Origin: Calliopum simillimum
Taxonomy: Eukaryota; Arthropoda; Insecta; Diptera; Lauxaniidae
Length of the DNA stretch: 64,000 nucleotides
Direction: 5' to 3'
NCBI GenBank assembly: GCA_951812925.1
Contig: OX638368.1
Location: 15,315,187-15,379,186, forward strand
Positions 33,068 to 43,984 of this stretch are shown here, one piece after another. How positions within the stretch are numbered: position 1 is the first letter of the stretch; every line of letters begins with the position of its first letter. The notes beneath the pieces were generated by a model. The model saw only the letters and a program-made list of their open reading frames with translations. It did no database searches and was not told where the DNA came from. A program made the position numbers and the translations under genes.

Positions 33068-33438
33068 AGGAAATGTCTATACGGGGCGACTCGCGTACGC
33101 GAAAACTCCTCTCTCTCTCTCAATTTACTCAATTAGCGTACGCAAAACTCAATTAGCGTACGCGAAAGCCAGTGAAGTTTTTTCCCCCGGGGAACTTGAT
33201 TAATTTATGTACTGATCCGCGGCCGAAGGCCGCCGCGAAGCCGGTGTTGGATGTATGACGGGTTTAAATCCTGAGCTGCGGCCGCAGGCCGCCCACTTAC
33301 CCCTACTTTTATGTAAAATTACTGTTGTAACGAAGATGCGTCCCGGGGGAAAAACTTCACTGGATTTCGCGTACGCTAATTGAGTAAATTGAGAGAGAGA
33401 GAGGAGTTTTCGCGTACGCGAGTCGCCCCGTATAGACA
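33068..33438. mobile_element. CpG-rich palindromic MITE, GTCTATACGGGGCGACTCGC
   Basis: Arms of about 120 bp start GTCTATACGGGGCGACTCGC, include CGTACGCGAAAACTCC, a (CT)n run and TAATTGCGTACGC-like blocks, and are matched by the complement on the right. The loop carries two GCGGCCG...GGCCGC hairpins. Its CpG/GC content contrasts strongly with the surrounding AT-rich DNA. Confidence 0.75.
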
Positions 33439-33802
33439 GACTCTAATATTTATGTAAGTAGGTACTAGAAATCAGAAATTAAAAGTAGAGAAAAAAAGAA
33501 TGGCTATGTAACCTGGATCTTTTTCGAACAAAAAGAATAAAATAGACGTCTTTATGTGTGAAGCTCCATGGGTAATGGTCAAAATCTGTCTTTTTTTTCA
33601 TATTTTAGAAATATTCATATATCAATCTTATCCCTAGAAAGGTAAACTTCGTCGATTCGACGAACATCTGTTTAATTTATTCAATTTTCTCTTTAGCGCG
33701 TATCGGACAACAAACTTAATAATTTAAAAAAAACCTTTGCATTACATTTTATTTTCTCAAAACATGCATATATCGTCGGGTTAAAACTACAAAACATATA
33801 CA

Positions 33803-34234
33803 TTTTTGCTGTTTTGAAAAAACACTTTAACTGCCATAACTAAATTGGAGCGTCAGCGTTACTGTCAAAAATTTCTCATGTACATACAATTTGTATGGCG
33901 CTTTACCGAAATTTTGCTGTTTTGAAAAAACACTTTAACTGCCATAACTAAATTGGAGCGTCAGCGTTACTGTCAAAAATTTCTCATGTACATACAATTT
34001 GTATGGCGCTTTACCGAAATTTTGCTGTTTTGAAAAAACACTTTAACTGCCATAACTAAATTGGAGCGTCAGCGTTACTGTCAAAAATTTCTCATGTACA
34101 TACAATTAGTATGGCGCTTTACCGAAATTTTGCTGTTTTGAAAAAACACTTTAACTGCCATAACTAAATTGGAGCGTCAGCGTTACTGTCAAAAAATTCT
34201 CATGTACATACAATTTGTATGGCGCTTTACCGAA
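33803..34234. repeat. Four tandem 108-bp monomers
   Basis: Monomer starts at about 33803, 33911, 34019 and 34127 (constant 108). They run ATTTTGCTGTTTTGAAAAAA, AACTGCCATAACTAAATTGG, AGCGTCAGCGTTACTG and TTTGTATGGCGCTTTACCG. Copies are almost identical, with one or two substitutions each, implying recent amplification or homogenisation. Confidence 0.9.
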
Positions 34235-34444
34235 ATTGCCAACGCTCAGCTATTCGAATTTCCAATTTTAACAAAGCGTTATGGAGTGCAGTTTGTTGCG
34301 TGTGGGGTTGGCTCTTTCCAAATCCCATAGAGATGGGTGGTGATAAGTTGGGGTGCATATTGCACCATAGGTTTGGCCTGGGTCACAAGCTAAAACAAAG
34401 CAAAAAAAAAAAAGGGAAAAAGAAAACGCACTAATCACTATTTA

Positions 34445-36319
34445 GGCCCAATTTCACAGTGTGAGCTTAAGCGTAGTTTATCTGTTGAGTGTAGTTTAAC
34501 TTCCAATTTCATTTTCACAGTCATTTTAATTTAAGGGCGGCTTAAGCGCCAGTCAATCGACACTATAAATAGTTAGGGAGGTTTAAGCGGTGTTTATGTC
34601 ACAATTGACATTGTCAAAAAATTAAAAATAAACAGAATAATTTGAATTTAAAAATAAATTTAAAGATACAATTATTGAAATTTTGAGTAAATGAAACAGT
34701 TTGGGTAAGTAAGTAGACATATAATATAAATGATTTATATTAACTTTCAATAAATTTCCAGGAATAAGTTACATTTGTACCAGAAGGACAAAATTTGGCG
34801 TGCATACATTTGCGTCATGATGACTTCGATGGATGCGATCTATGTATTCTCTTGAAACTTTTAAGGAAACCATAGGGCCAGTGGGATGAATATCTCAATT
34901 TATTTGAAACACGCAGCGTTTTATTATTTAAAAAGTCAAATTGTAACCCAACGTCTTCAATTGCAAGCGTTCAATTCTGACTGTTTTCTCTCCAATATCG
35001 GCATCAACAAGGAAGAATCGAATTGGAAGTTTGGTTTCAATAAAAGTTAAAAGAAAATAATTTTGGTTGTGCTTATTTATGCCTACAATTTAAAATTTTT
35101 ATGAAAACTACATCTATTAGTTTTAATTGCGATACTCCAATGTATTCTGTACATTATTGATTCCATATTTCAATACTCCCATCATCTTCAATTTCAATAA
35201 ATTTTGACTCATTGCGTGCCAAATTGCTAAGTTTTCGGTAACCATATAACCATATCCATACTCTTTACGCCCTGTAGTATCATGTTCGCTAAATGCATTG
35301 ATAGCATTGTGCCAAACATCCAACAGCAGTCCGCGACGCATTTCCAAATTAGAAGCAATGACTCGTGTTAAGATTAGCATATTATTGCTTTGATAAACAC
35401 TTCGTATGAGGCGCAACGAATAAAAACCAGTTTCAGGAACCTCTTCCATGATGGGTTTTCCAATCTCATATTGATTAAAATTTTGTGATGAGTAACGTGG
35501 CAGTAGTTACGCGGTTCAAAGGGCTTTTTGCAAGACAAATACCACGTTGACATCATAATGTGCCCCAATATCTTGACTGTTGGTTACAACTATTATGCAG
35601 CTTTTTAAAAAAAACACTAAAAGGAGTGCAACGGCACAATTGCGGTTTGCTTGCTATGAATTAAATATTTTTTTAAGAAATTCCATATAAAAAAAATTTT
35701 GTTTACTGTCAAATTTATTTACATTTTTCTGGTTCGTATCTATGCTAATGACAAAAGTGAGCAAGTCAACTGTGAAATTGGAAAATATTTAGGGACCGCT
35801 TAAGCTACCCTAACGGTTTAGCTAAGCTAAAGCTTATGCCCCATCCACAATCAATGCGGGACTTGCAGGTAATTTTTAAAGCTTTTTGCTCTTTCTTCTT
35901 CTTCCCGCACAGATAGCAAAAACTGTTCATAACCAGTGCTTGCAGTAGAATTTTACTTTTATGCCAATCTCTGTAATTAAACATTAAAATCGATTAAAGT
36001 GCAATAAAAGAAATAACAAATTTCATTTACCCTTTTGTTGGCGTCAACCTAAATTGAAATTTATTCGTTTGTTTATGTTTATTTTAAATTGTTTTTTCGA
36101 ATATATTTGACATTTGCCGCAAGTGGAACAAGCAACTGCTTTGCATGAAATCAAAAAGCTTTTTTTTACTCTCTTTACTATTTTTCTCAAATCCTGAAGC
36201 GGTAAAATAGAATTTTCTGCTCTGCTCTAACTCATGATATTTCAACTAACTGTTTCACTTCCACCTGTTCCTGCATTGGTTGTGGATAGGGCATTAAGCT
36301 CACACTGTGAAATTGGCCC
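34445..36319. mobile_element. PIF/Harbinger-like element with TTA duplication
   Basis: Ends GGCCCAATTTCACAGTGTGA and complementary TCACACTGTGAAATTGGCCC are flanked by TTA at 34442-34444 and 36320-36322. The TIR extends through GCTTAA. The interior holds an unrecognised minus-strand coding stretch (35123-35568). No DDE transposase motif was identified. Confidence 0.7.
35123..35600 (-). pseudogene. Unrecognised coding fragment inside the Harbinger-like element
   Basis: A 108-residue minus-strand frame contains GFYSLRLIRSVYQSNNMLIL and LLLDVWHNAINAFSEHDTTG, with protein-like composition. Upstream frames carry GAHYDVNVVFVLQKAL-like sequence with a stop and frameshifts. I do not recognise the family. 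It may be a degraded second ORF of the element or a captured host exon. Confidence 0.35.
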
Positions 36320-37096
36320 TTAAAGTTATTTCACTCACTTCACTTGGTCACTGCGGGATGATGTTCATTATATTTTTGTTTTTTTTTTATTTTTATTAAT
36401 TGTTTTTATGTTTTTTTAGTTTAATTTAGTCAATTTTATTTTTAATGTGCCTGATTCGGCTTGTTTTGTTTTGATTTCATTTTTATTTTGACGTTTCTGC
36501 ATTCTAGTGAGAGATGTCGGTAATGCAGTTGCAATGTTCAACGAAAGATCGAATGTTGAACGAAAGTTCGAATGTTGAACGAAAGTTCGAAAAAGAGAGC
36601 ATACAGATTGTCAACATTAGGATTGTTTATGGCAACATGAAAATGATTCAATAAGGGGCTGTTAAGGTTTACAGTGGGTGAGACAGCTAGATATTAGTGT
36701 AGGCAAAGGAAAAGTGTTGCTCAAGGGCGTACGCAGGATTTCATCTAGGGGAGGGGCCAAACTCAAATTTTGCGAACTTTTTTTTTTTTTTTTGAGAAAT
36801 TTCAATGTAAGAGCTGTGTATATTTTTGTGCACTAAAATATTAAATAAAAGTTCATAATAACTTATGAAGGTACTCTTAGATAACTTTCTAAATAAAAAT
36901 TTGCTTAGGTATGTTATCTTTTAAATACATATCACATTTTGAATATGTGTATGTCGACCAATAGGTATATTAAATATTAATGAAAAATTAAGCCCGAAAT
37001 TTTTCATTAACATATCACATTTCTAAACTAATTTGAGGTCGCTGACTCCAAAAAACGCATAAATTTTTTTTTTTTCGATGAGCCGTTCTAGATATA

Positions 37097-38329
37097 CGAG
37101 GGGCCTAACGAAAGTTCGCTTAGTTGAATTGAAAAAACTTTTAAATTTAATTTTTTAAATTTATAACTTTATTCTTTATCTATTTGTATTTTTTCAACGT
37201 AATCGCTATTTATTTTGAAACATTTTTGAAGTCGATAAATCCATCTTGAAAAACAGTCTTCAAAATCGGCTTTTTGCAGTTTTGGAATTTCATCATTAAC
37301 CGCATTTATTATCTCCTCATTGCTGTTGAAGACTCTCCCTCTCAATTTTTTTTTTTATTTTTGGAAACAAGCAGAAGTCACAAGGCGCTAGATCTGGGGA
37401 ATAAGGTGCGGGACGAATTTCTTCGATGCCTGAAAGCGAAACAAAATCTGTCGTTTTTTCAGCAGTGTGCGCTGGCGCATTATCGTGATGTAGAAAGTAG
37501 TGGCGTAGCTCCTTTTTTTGGCGTTTCCAAATAAATTTTGGAAGACTTCTGGTTAACAGGTTTCAGTATACCACTTAGCAGTAACCGTCTGACCTTTTTT
37601 TAAAGGAATAGCAGCTACAACTTTCTCTCTGGTGAAGTAAACTGGCATCATTACTTTTGTTGCTGACTTTTTTTTGCTTTACTTTAACAGGTGGACTTGC
37701 ACTTTCTGGGCTCCATACCATGGATTGTTGTTTGGTTTCAGGGTCGTACTTCTAAATCCATGCTTCATCACCTGTTACGATTTTCTTGAAGGTGCTAGAC
37801 CCTCCGTTTTTGAATATCCAAGATCATTTTTTAATATTTGCGATACAGCCATGGCATTCAAGCCCAGTTCCTCAGCAATGATTTCCTGGGTCAATCTTGG
37901 ATCTTCGTCAATTTTAGACTTAACCAGCGCTACACATTCATAATCAGTCAAAGATTTTGGGAGGCCTTCTCGAGGTTCGTCCTCCACAGAAAAATGGCCT
38001 GTCTGGAATCTTGGGAACTACTTTGAAATAGTCACGAGGGATGGCGCGTTAACTTCAAATGTTATTTGGCATTCACTAAATATTTTCATAGGCTTGAGCT
38101 TACCTCGAAATCCAAAAAGAATAGCAAACCGAATCTCTTGCTGCGTTGGCATTGGAATATCTGCTGACATTGTGTCACGAATTTTACGTTTTCTTCTCTC
38201 CATTTTGACCGATCTTTCTGAAAATTAAAATGATATATCGTAAGAATATAACAAATAATACGCAATTTTTTGATTTACTAAAAATTTATAACATGTCACC
38301 AACTAAGCGAACTTTTGTTAGGCCCTACG
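37097..38329 (-). mobile_element. mariner (DD34D) element, broken transposase
   Basis: TIRs carry GGGCCTAACGAAAGTTCGCT and complement AGCGAACTTTTGTTAGGCCC with TA at each edge. The minus-strand transposase is in pieces: N-terminal part at 38018-38203, helix-turn-helix part at 37775-37987 (DYECVALVKSKIDEDPRLTQ), catalytic part at 37330-37540 with HHDNAPAHTA and YSPDLAPCDF. The last two Asp are 34 residues apart, the mariner spacing. Frameshifts separate the pieces, so it is inactive. Confidence 0.8.
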
Positions 38330-38597
38330 TAATCGACACAAAATTTTTCGAGAAAACCAATTTTGATCGAATTTTTGTAAACACTATTTTAAAGAAAAAT
38401 TGTTACGCTTCTTTTAAATGTATCAATTACTAAAATCCTATTAAAATTGGCTGAGTTAAAGTTAAAAGTTAAAACTGAGCGAAAAGTTCATTTTCATAGT
38501 AATTTTTTACAATTTTGCAATATTTTTTTATATTTTTATTTATAAGTGTATTTAATTTTAAATATTTTAAGCCCAAATTTACTAAAATGAGATCATA

Positions 38598-39165
38598 TTT
38601 TAAAAAGTTATTAAGGTTTCAGTGAAGTAAGTCTATTTTGATTTTTTATCGGAAAAATAAACAGGTACAATAAACTGGGTCTTTTTTAAGAAGCAAAAAA
38701 ATTGTATGATGTTTAAAATGCTTAGAATCGTACAAAGTACACGTGTGAATTTTTTTAGAGTTTTTGCAAATTTTTTTTTTTTTTCTTTTTCTTTGACCAA
38801 TTTTTGAAAAGTTAAAAAAAGTCTGAAAAAATTTCTTTGAACTATTTTAAGCCTTATACATTTTATTCGTAAGAGCCTTCCTTTTGAGTAAACGAATGCT
38901 TTTCCGACCACGTAATTGAAAAACATAAATAAATAGACTTTTGGAACCGGATATTATCTATACTACCTGCACAAAAAATTTTGAATTTTTTAACGCAGCA
39001 TTTTTGCAAAAACATAGTCTTTAGTTTTAAGCAGCTTTGGGTATCCCTTCTGAGAAGAACAAAAAGTTACGAGCAAAAAACATTTTATTGTACCTGTTAA
39101 TTTTTTCGATAAAAAAACGAATAGTCCTACTTCATTGAAACCTTAATAACTTTCTAAAATATTAT
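38598..39165. mobile_element. Inverted-repeat element, TTATTAAGGTTTCAGTGAAG ends
   Basis: TTATTAAGGTTTCAGTGAAG at 38608 and CTTCATTGAAACCTTAATAA near 39130 form TIRs about 560 bp apart. The sequence between is AT-rich and non-coding. Confidence 0.6.
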
Positions 39166-40239
39166 CCGATTTTACTTTCAAATTGTTTGCAATTAAATAA
39201 ATAAATAGTATAGTAAAGATAAAAAAGTGTATTTGTATAAACTATTGTCCAAAACATCGTGTTTTATTTGGCTTTAATATAAAAAGTTGTAAAAACTACT
39301 GTAAAAATGAATGAATATGATATATTTGTAACTCTAAAGCTAGAGCTAGGGGGGGCCAGCTGCCCCCTTGCGTACGCCCATGGACTGGGGCATAGAGCCG
39401 TTTTTTCTTCATGTTTCCGTATACTTAACTCAGTTTATCAAAAAATGTAGATGTTTAATTGTAGTTTTAACCCGACGATATGATTAGTATATATATATAT
39501 TTTTCAAAATTCAATATGATTTCGTCGATTAGACGAGGATACCTGTAACGTATAATTAGTGCGATTACCTTTTTGGGATTAATAAAAAGAGGTGTCGGTC
39601 ACAGCGAAATTCCAAAAAATGATTGAGCTATAGAAGGTTATTGTGAATATCTATTCCCGGGGAATTTTTCTCAGTCTGGCGTGCCCCCTCAGCATTTTGA
39701 AATTGTAAAATGGAAAACTGAAGTTTGTAGATGTCAATGTGTCAATGCTTAAAGTCCCTTTCTCTGAGGGAGTAAAGGTTGGGTAAAACTACATTGGTGT
39801 TTCGAATTTGATTTTGACAGTTTGCGAAATCCTTCAGTCTTGTTATTGTTATGCTTCATTTCCCACTGGGTTAGCTGTCAACTGCATTTTGTGGAAAAAG
39901 GTGTGAATGAAGAGAAGTAAACCGAAGACAGTACCACTTACCACAGGAGGAGCAGGATAATTATATTATAGCATGTAAGGTTTTTCGCTACTTTTTTACA
40001 ATTTTCTTAATAAATTTCTATTCATAGAAGTCAAATCAGTGGCATATAAATACGTAAAATAGGGATCAAAAATATTCATTCGAATGTTGATGTACGTAGC
40101 TGAAATGTAAGAAAATATTGGAATGATTTTTAAACAAATTCTCAAATTTTGTAATGATAAGGTTAATCTGAACAGAAACTAGTGTTGTGTTGTTTTTGTT
40201 GGTATTCGTTGTTGCATGTTTGGAAAATTTATGAAATTT

Positions 40240-40760
40240 TAAAAAAATCGTCATATCTCATAAACTATGCATCTGGTAGATTTTTATAGGTTATTATATT
40301 ACCTTTCATGTGACACCGGATTTTCCGATGGCTATACATATCTCTGAAACCAGATCTTGCCGACACTTTCTGAGGCTAAAGTTTACCAGTTGTCTCTAAC
40401 AAAGAATCTGTAATTAAAAAGTGGAACAATTGCCTAGTTTCGGAGACATACCTTAGCCATCAGAATCGGGATATACATATCTTTTATGAAAACCGGTATA
40501 AGTTCAAAATCCCTTGATGGATTTTAATAATATTGGTGTCATATGAATGTTATTTTAACTGGCTAACTTGTTGTACAAAAACTATAGTGCTTCAAAAACA
40601 AAAAACTGGACACAATTTTCGAAAATTGTAGCCAGTTAAAATACCTTTCATATGATCCAATATTATTAAAATCTATCATGGGGTTCCGACTTATACCGAT
40701 TTTCATAAAAGCTATATCCCGATGGCTATGTCTCCGAAACTAGACATTTGCTCCGCTTGT
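40240..40760. repeat. Long imperfect palindrome
   Basis: ATGGATTTTAATAATATTGG (40511) with CATATGAATGTTATTTTAAC is answered by complementary TTAAAATACCTTTCATATGA and CAATATTATTAAAATCTATC (40633-40675). Outer CCGATGGCTATRCAT / TCCGAAAC blocks also pair. The centre is near 40595. Family unknown. Confidence 0.55.
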
Positions 40761-40969
40761 TGTAATTAATTCATGAAACCCTATCTTCGCAAAAAAAAAA
40801 AAAAAAAAATAGGCTTTGAGACAACTGATACACCCGTTCCCGTTTTGTTTACATATTCTTTCTTAGAATTAAGAACTAAATAATTTGTAATCTGAATTTT
40901 AGCGAAATTATTCGTAAACGAACCATTAGTCTAAATATGTATAGGTCAAATCATAAAACATTAATCTAC

Positions 40970-41163
40970 CTATGTGGTGGCACTGATATTTTGCGTATAT
41001 CGCTTTTTGTGCGTTTGGCTTTTGGTGGTGCTGACTTCCGTGGTGCTCCCTCGATTCCGGTTGGTTCATCGACTTGCATTTTTTGGCTGGCATCGTTCGC
41101 GCTACGCTTCTTCGCTTTTCGTGTTGCAATCAAATCATCTGTTGCAATATTTTCTACGTCCAT
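40970..41163 (-). CDS. Pno1: Pno1 (partner of NOB1) first coding exon only
   Basis: Pno1/Dim2 is a KH-domain 40S assembly factor. The exon encodes MDVENIATDDLIATRKAKKR, then MQVDEPTGIEG, SAPPKAKRTKSD and RKISVPPHR, the N-terminal, NLS-like segment recognisable from fly Pno1. It ends AG|GTAGAT, a usable donor at the place where the KH-containing part should follow (VPPHR-Y...). No later exon was found in the window on this strand, and the nearest downstream sequence is transposon DNA. The frame is clean. It could be a partial duplicate, or a gene with a very long intron extending past Nup358. Confidence 0.7.
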
Positions 41164-41261
41164 TTTTGTGATATTACAGTCAAAAAAAAAAAATAAGATC
41201 TACACAAAATCGTGCTTAGTCCGTAAACGTTTATTGTGAATTTTCAATTTTGATGTTGACG

Positions 41262-41407
41262 TTTCCACTATCCTGTATTTTTCCGATTTTTTCTTTCACT
41301 GTCCTGTTATTCTTGTTTGGGAGCAATTAATCTTCGCGTTTTTTTTTCAGATTTTGCCTTCCACTATCCTGTATTTTTTGGTTTTGTCATTCCACTATCC
41401 TGTATGC
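41262..41407. repeat. Direct repeat unit A with CACTATCCTGTATTTTT motifs
   Basis: Contains GTTTCCACTATCCTGTATTT, TTTGGGAGCAATTAATCTTC and two more TCCACTATCCTGTA motifs. The same block recurs in the same order at 44682-44821. It lies directly 5' of the Pno1 exon, so it may be part of its promoter. Confidence 0.75.
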
Positions 41408-41670
41408 TGCTTTCTGATTGGTTGAACGGTTTCGTGTTGCTGTCAATTATTAAAAAATTAAAAAAATACAATTAAATCATTAAAAAATTGTGGAAATAAT
41501 TAAATTATGTAAATAATTTAATAATAATTAAATACGTGAACGAATACTAATCTGAAAACTGTGAATCTTCGTTTTTCTTTCAGCATGTGCAAAATTGTAT
41601 GGCTATTGGCTATTTCGTAGTCTCTGGCACATCTTTGCTGAGCCACCGTAAACACTTCTCGGTTTATTAC

Positions 41671-41778
41671 GGGGGTTATCGTGAATCAAGATTCCCGGGG
41701 AATTTTCTTAAACTGTAATAGCGAATGCACGGCAGTCCGAGGAAATTCCCCGGGAATCTTGATTCACGATAACCCCCT
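41671..41778. repeat. Palindromic MITE, GGGGGTTATCGTGAATC family, best copy
   Basis: Arms of about 45 bp: GGGGGTTATCGTGAATCAAG, ATTCCCGGGGAATTTTC and complement, around GCGAATGCACGGCAGTCCGA. TAC occurs on both sides and may be a 3-bp target duplication. Confidence 0.75.
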
Positions 41779-41873
41779 ACATAATTTTAAGGTGTGCAAG
41801 AAATTGGCATTGAAAAGGACACCGGCACTGAGCCAAATATTTTCGACCCACTGAAGTTGATCTGCTGTTAGGC

Positions 41874-41976
41874 AAAATCGTGAATCAAGATTCCCGGGGA
41901 ATTTTCTCGGACTGACGTGCATTCTCTATTGCAGTTTAAGAAAATTCCCAGGGAATCTTGATTCACGATAACCCCC
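41874..41976. repeat. Palindromic MITE, same family, second copy
   Basis: AATCGTGAATCAAGATTCCC to GGGAATCTTGATTCACGATA with the inner TGCATTCTCTATTGCAG. It lies about 100 bp from the 41671 copy in opposite internal orientation. Confidence 0.7.
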
Positions 41977-42594
41977 AATAAATTATAAAGAAGTTATGCA
42001 AATGCAGTTTTTGCGATGACAATATGATACGATTTCAAATGGTTTAAGAAGAAACAAAATGCATGTTTGTTTTTAATTGAAGAAAACGTAAAACTATTCG
42101 ACGCATCACGGCAGTTTGAGAAAAATATTTATTCCTGACAACCCCCTATATCTACTAGATAATTGCTTAATTGCACAGATCAATTAATAATCGTTATTTT
42201 TTTATTCGTTTATTAATATTTAAATTTATAATTGTTTGCTTTTTAACAGTATTTTATATACTAGTACATAAATTATATAAATGTTGTTCTATTTTACGTA
42301 ATCTCATTCAAAAATATGCTTAGTTTAATTATATGCTGTCTCAATTACATTATTTATGCAGTTAAATTATTCTACAAATTTTATCAAGTGAATGTCAATG
42401 GTAAGAGATAATGTATACCATACATTAATATTACTAAAAACTAAAATAAAGTATGTATATGAACTAACTTAGACTTTAATAAACCTTTTTCAATTATAAT
42501 TGTGTTTTAAAAGGGATATGTCTGTCTTATAACAATTTACGCATAAAAGCTGCATAAGTTTCGAAATGAAGTAAAGGGTTTTTCAATAGGGACC

Positions 42595-43180
42595 CTACAA
42601 AAGTAGACCGATAGGGAAGCCATTCAGCCAGAAATGAGCCTCATCGCTGAAGATGATTTTTTGATGAAAATCCGAATCATTTTCAAGTTGTTGCTCAGCC
42701 CAATTCACGGATGTTGGCCAAGATCTTTTCGCAAAATTCGCCATAACGACGTCACGAGAACGACGTGTGAGAGACACATTTGGGCACTACGGGCTCTTCT
42801 TTGTCTCACCCCATGAGTCACCATTGCTATCGCTACCGTTCAATGATAACCGAATATTTTTGGCCCGAATTGGACAATATGTGGTTTCAACAGGACGGCG
42901 CCACAAGCCACACAGCGAATGTCACAATCATTTTATTGAAAACCAAGTTTGGTAAACGTGTTATCTCACGAAATGGCCCAGTCGATTGGCCGCCTCGGTC
43001 GTGCGATTTGACTCCGTTAGACTATTTCCTGTGGGGCTACGTCAAGTCTATGCCAACAAGCCAGCGACGATTGATGAACTTCGTACGAATATCGATCGTA
43101 AAATTGCAGCAGTATCGGCCGATTTATGCTTGACAACCGTCAAAAATTGGGTTCAGCGTTATAAGCCAAAAATAAATTTT
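42595..43180 (+). pseudogene. rosa-like (DD41D) mariner transposase, internally inverted
   Basis: Plus-strand 42820-43170 encodes the catalytic core: DNMWFQQDGATSHTA with the second Asp, DWPPRSCDLTPLDYFLWGYV with the third Asp, exactly 41 residues between them. A frameshift near 43050 leads into ANKPATIDELRTNI and VSADLCL. The block with the first catalytic Asp (IIFSDEAHFWLNG) lies on the minus strand at 42600-42680, so an inversion plus deletion removed the part between. It is dead. DD41D spacing is the mark of the rosa group, first described in a tephritid fly. Confidence 0.75.
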
Positions 43181-43467
43181 GCTAATCACAGCAATGGGCT
43201 GCAGTCTACCCAAAACTGGAAGGTTAATTTCTTCATCCATAAAAACGCTGAAATTTCAATACGTGGAATGAGTGAAATTTCTAAAGCTTTATTCCTAGAG
43301 CTGTCTGTTTGTACACGAACTTCACTGTAAGTTTTAATACCTTTTCTGCTGAGATTTAAAACAGCTTCTACCTTAACATGCTGTGCCATTGATTAACCTT
43401 TCCAGCTCTATAGATAAGTATGCAATTTCTTATACGAGTACTTCCGTCACTGGGTCTTTTTTAGGAC

Positions 43468-43542
43468 AAGTTTTTAATCCGTTCCTTGATTTATCATAAT
43501 TATGTGTTAGAAAATGTCATTAAGTAACACACTTAAAAATTC
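43468..43542 (+). repeat. Deleted relative of the hammerhead element
   Basis: AGTTTTTAATCCGTTCCTTG, ATCATAATTATGTGTTAGAA then directly ATGTCATTAAGTAACACACT. Compared with 20438-20600 the stretch between the two AAAATG sequences is deleted. It has neither ribozyme nor A/B boxes. Confidence 0.8.
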
Positions 43543-43909
43543 TTAAAAAAAAAAAAACTTTTATCCTTAAAAATTTTTATATAAAAGATTTTTCAAAAAT
43601 TTTAATCCTTAACTTTTATTAATAAGCTTTTAAGGATAAAAGTATTTAATATCTCAAAAAAAAAAAAATTTTAAAATTTTTTTGGACTTTTATTTTTAAA
43701 AGTTTGTTTAAAAGGTTTTATTAAACTTTTATTTCAAAAAGTTTAAAGTTTTTTAAACTTTTATCTTAATGTCTAATAAAATATTTAAAGTCTGTTTTAA
43801 CTTTGAAAAAACTTTATTTCAACATCTGATATAAATACTATAAATACCCGGGGAATGCATTGAGCTAAGTCTCCCAGGCAAGAAAAATCTTCAAAATGTT
43901 CTTTTAAAA

Positions 43910-43970
43910 GCTTTGTTTGAGATAATTCAACGACATTCCACTCAGACACTAAGGATAGTAAATAGAAACT
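43910..43970 (+). repeat. Monomer fragment of the 142-bp minisatellite family
   Basis: TTTGAGATAATTCAACGACATTCCACTCAGACACTAAGG matches the monomer start used at 46480-46520 and 57345-57390 (written here only as a location; key shared words are GAGATAAT, CACTCAGACACTAA). Isolated piece. Confidence 0.55.
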
Positions 43971-43984
43971 ATGATTAAAAACTT

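Larger units (their letters stand above)
36725..39379. mobile_element. Repeat with GGGCGTACGC ends containing a mariner and a MITE
   Basis: GGGCGTACGCAGG at the left and CCTTGCGTACGCCC at the right are short TIRs. Each is followed inward by a G-rich CTAGGGG(A/G)GGGGCC box. No target duplication could be confirmed and no own transposase is visible. It encloses the mariner at 37097-38329 and the inverted-repeat element at 38598-39165. Confidence 0.5.

Noticed and set aside
36725..39379. Calling the GGGCGTACGC-ended segment a specific superfamily
   Set aside because: No target duplication or transposase could be seen, so only the inverted ends are reported.
40066..40254. Short minus-strand frame
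   Set aside because: Lies in AT-rich repeat DNA next to a palindrome; no coding evidence.
43186..43389. 67-residue minus-strand frame with protein-like composition
   Set aside because: No family recognised, no splice context, and it overlaps the 3' part of the mariner remnant on the other strand; too weak to call.
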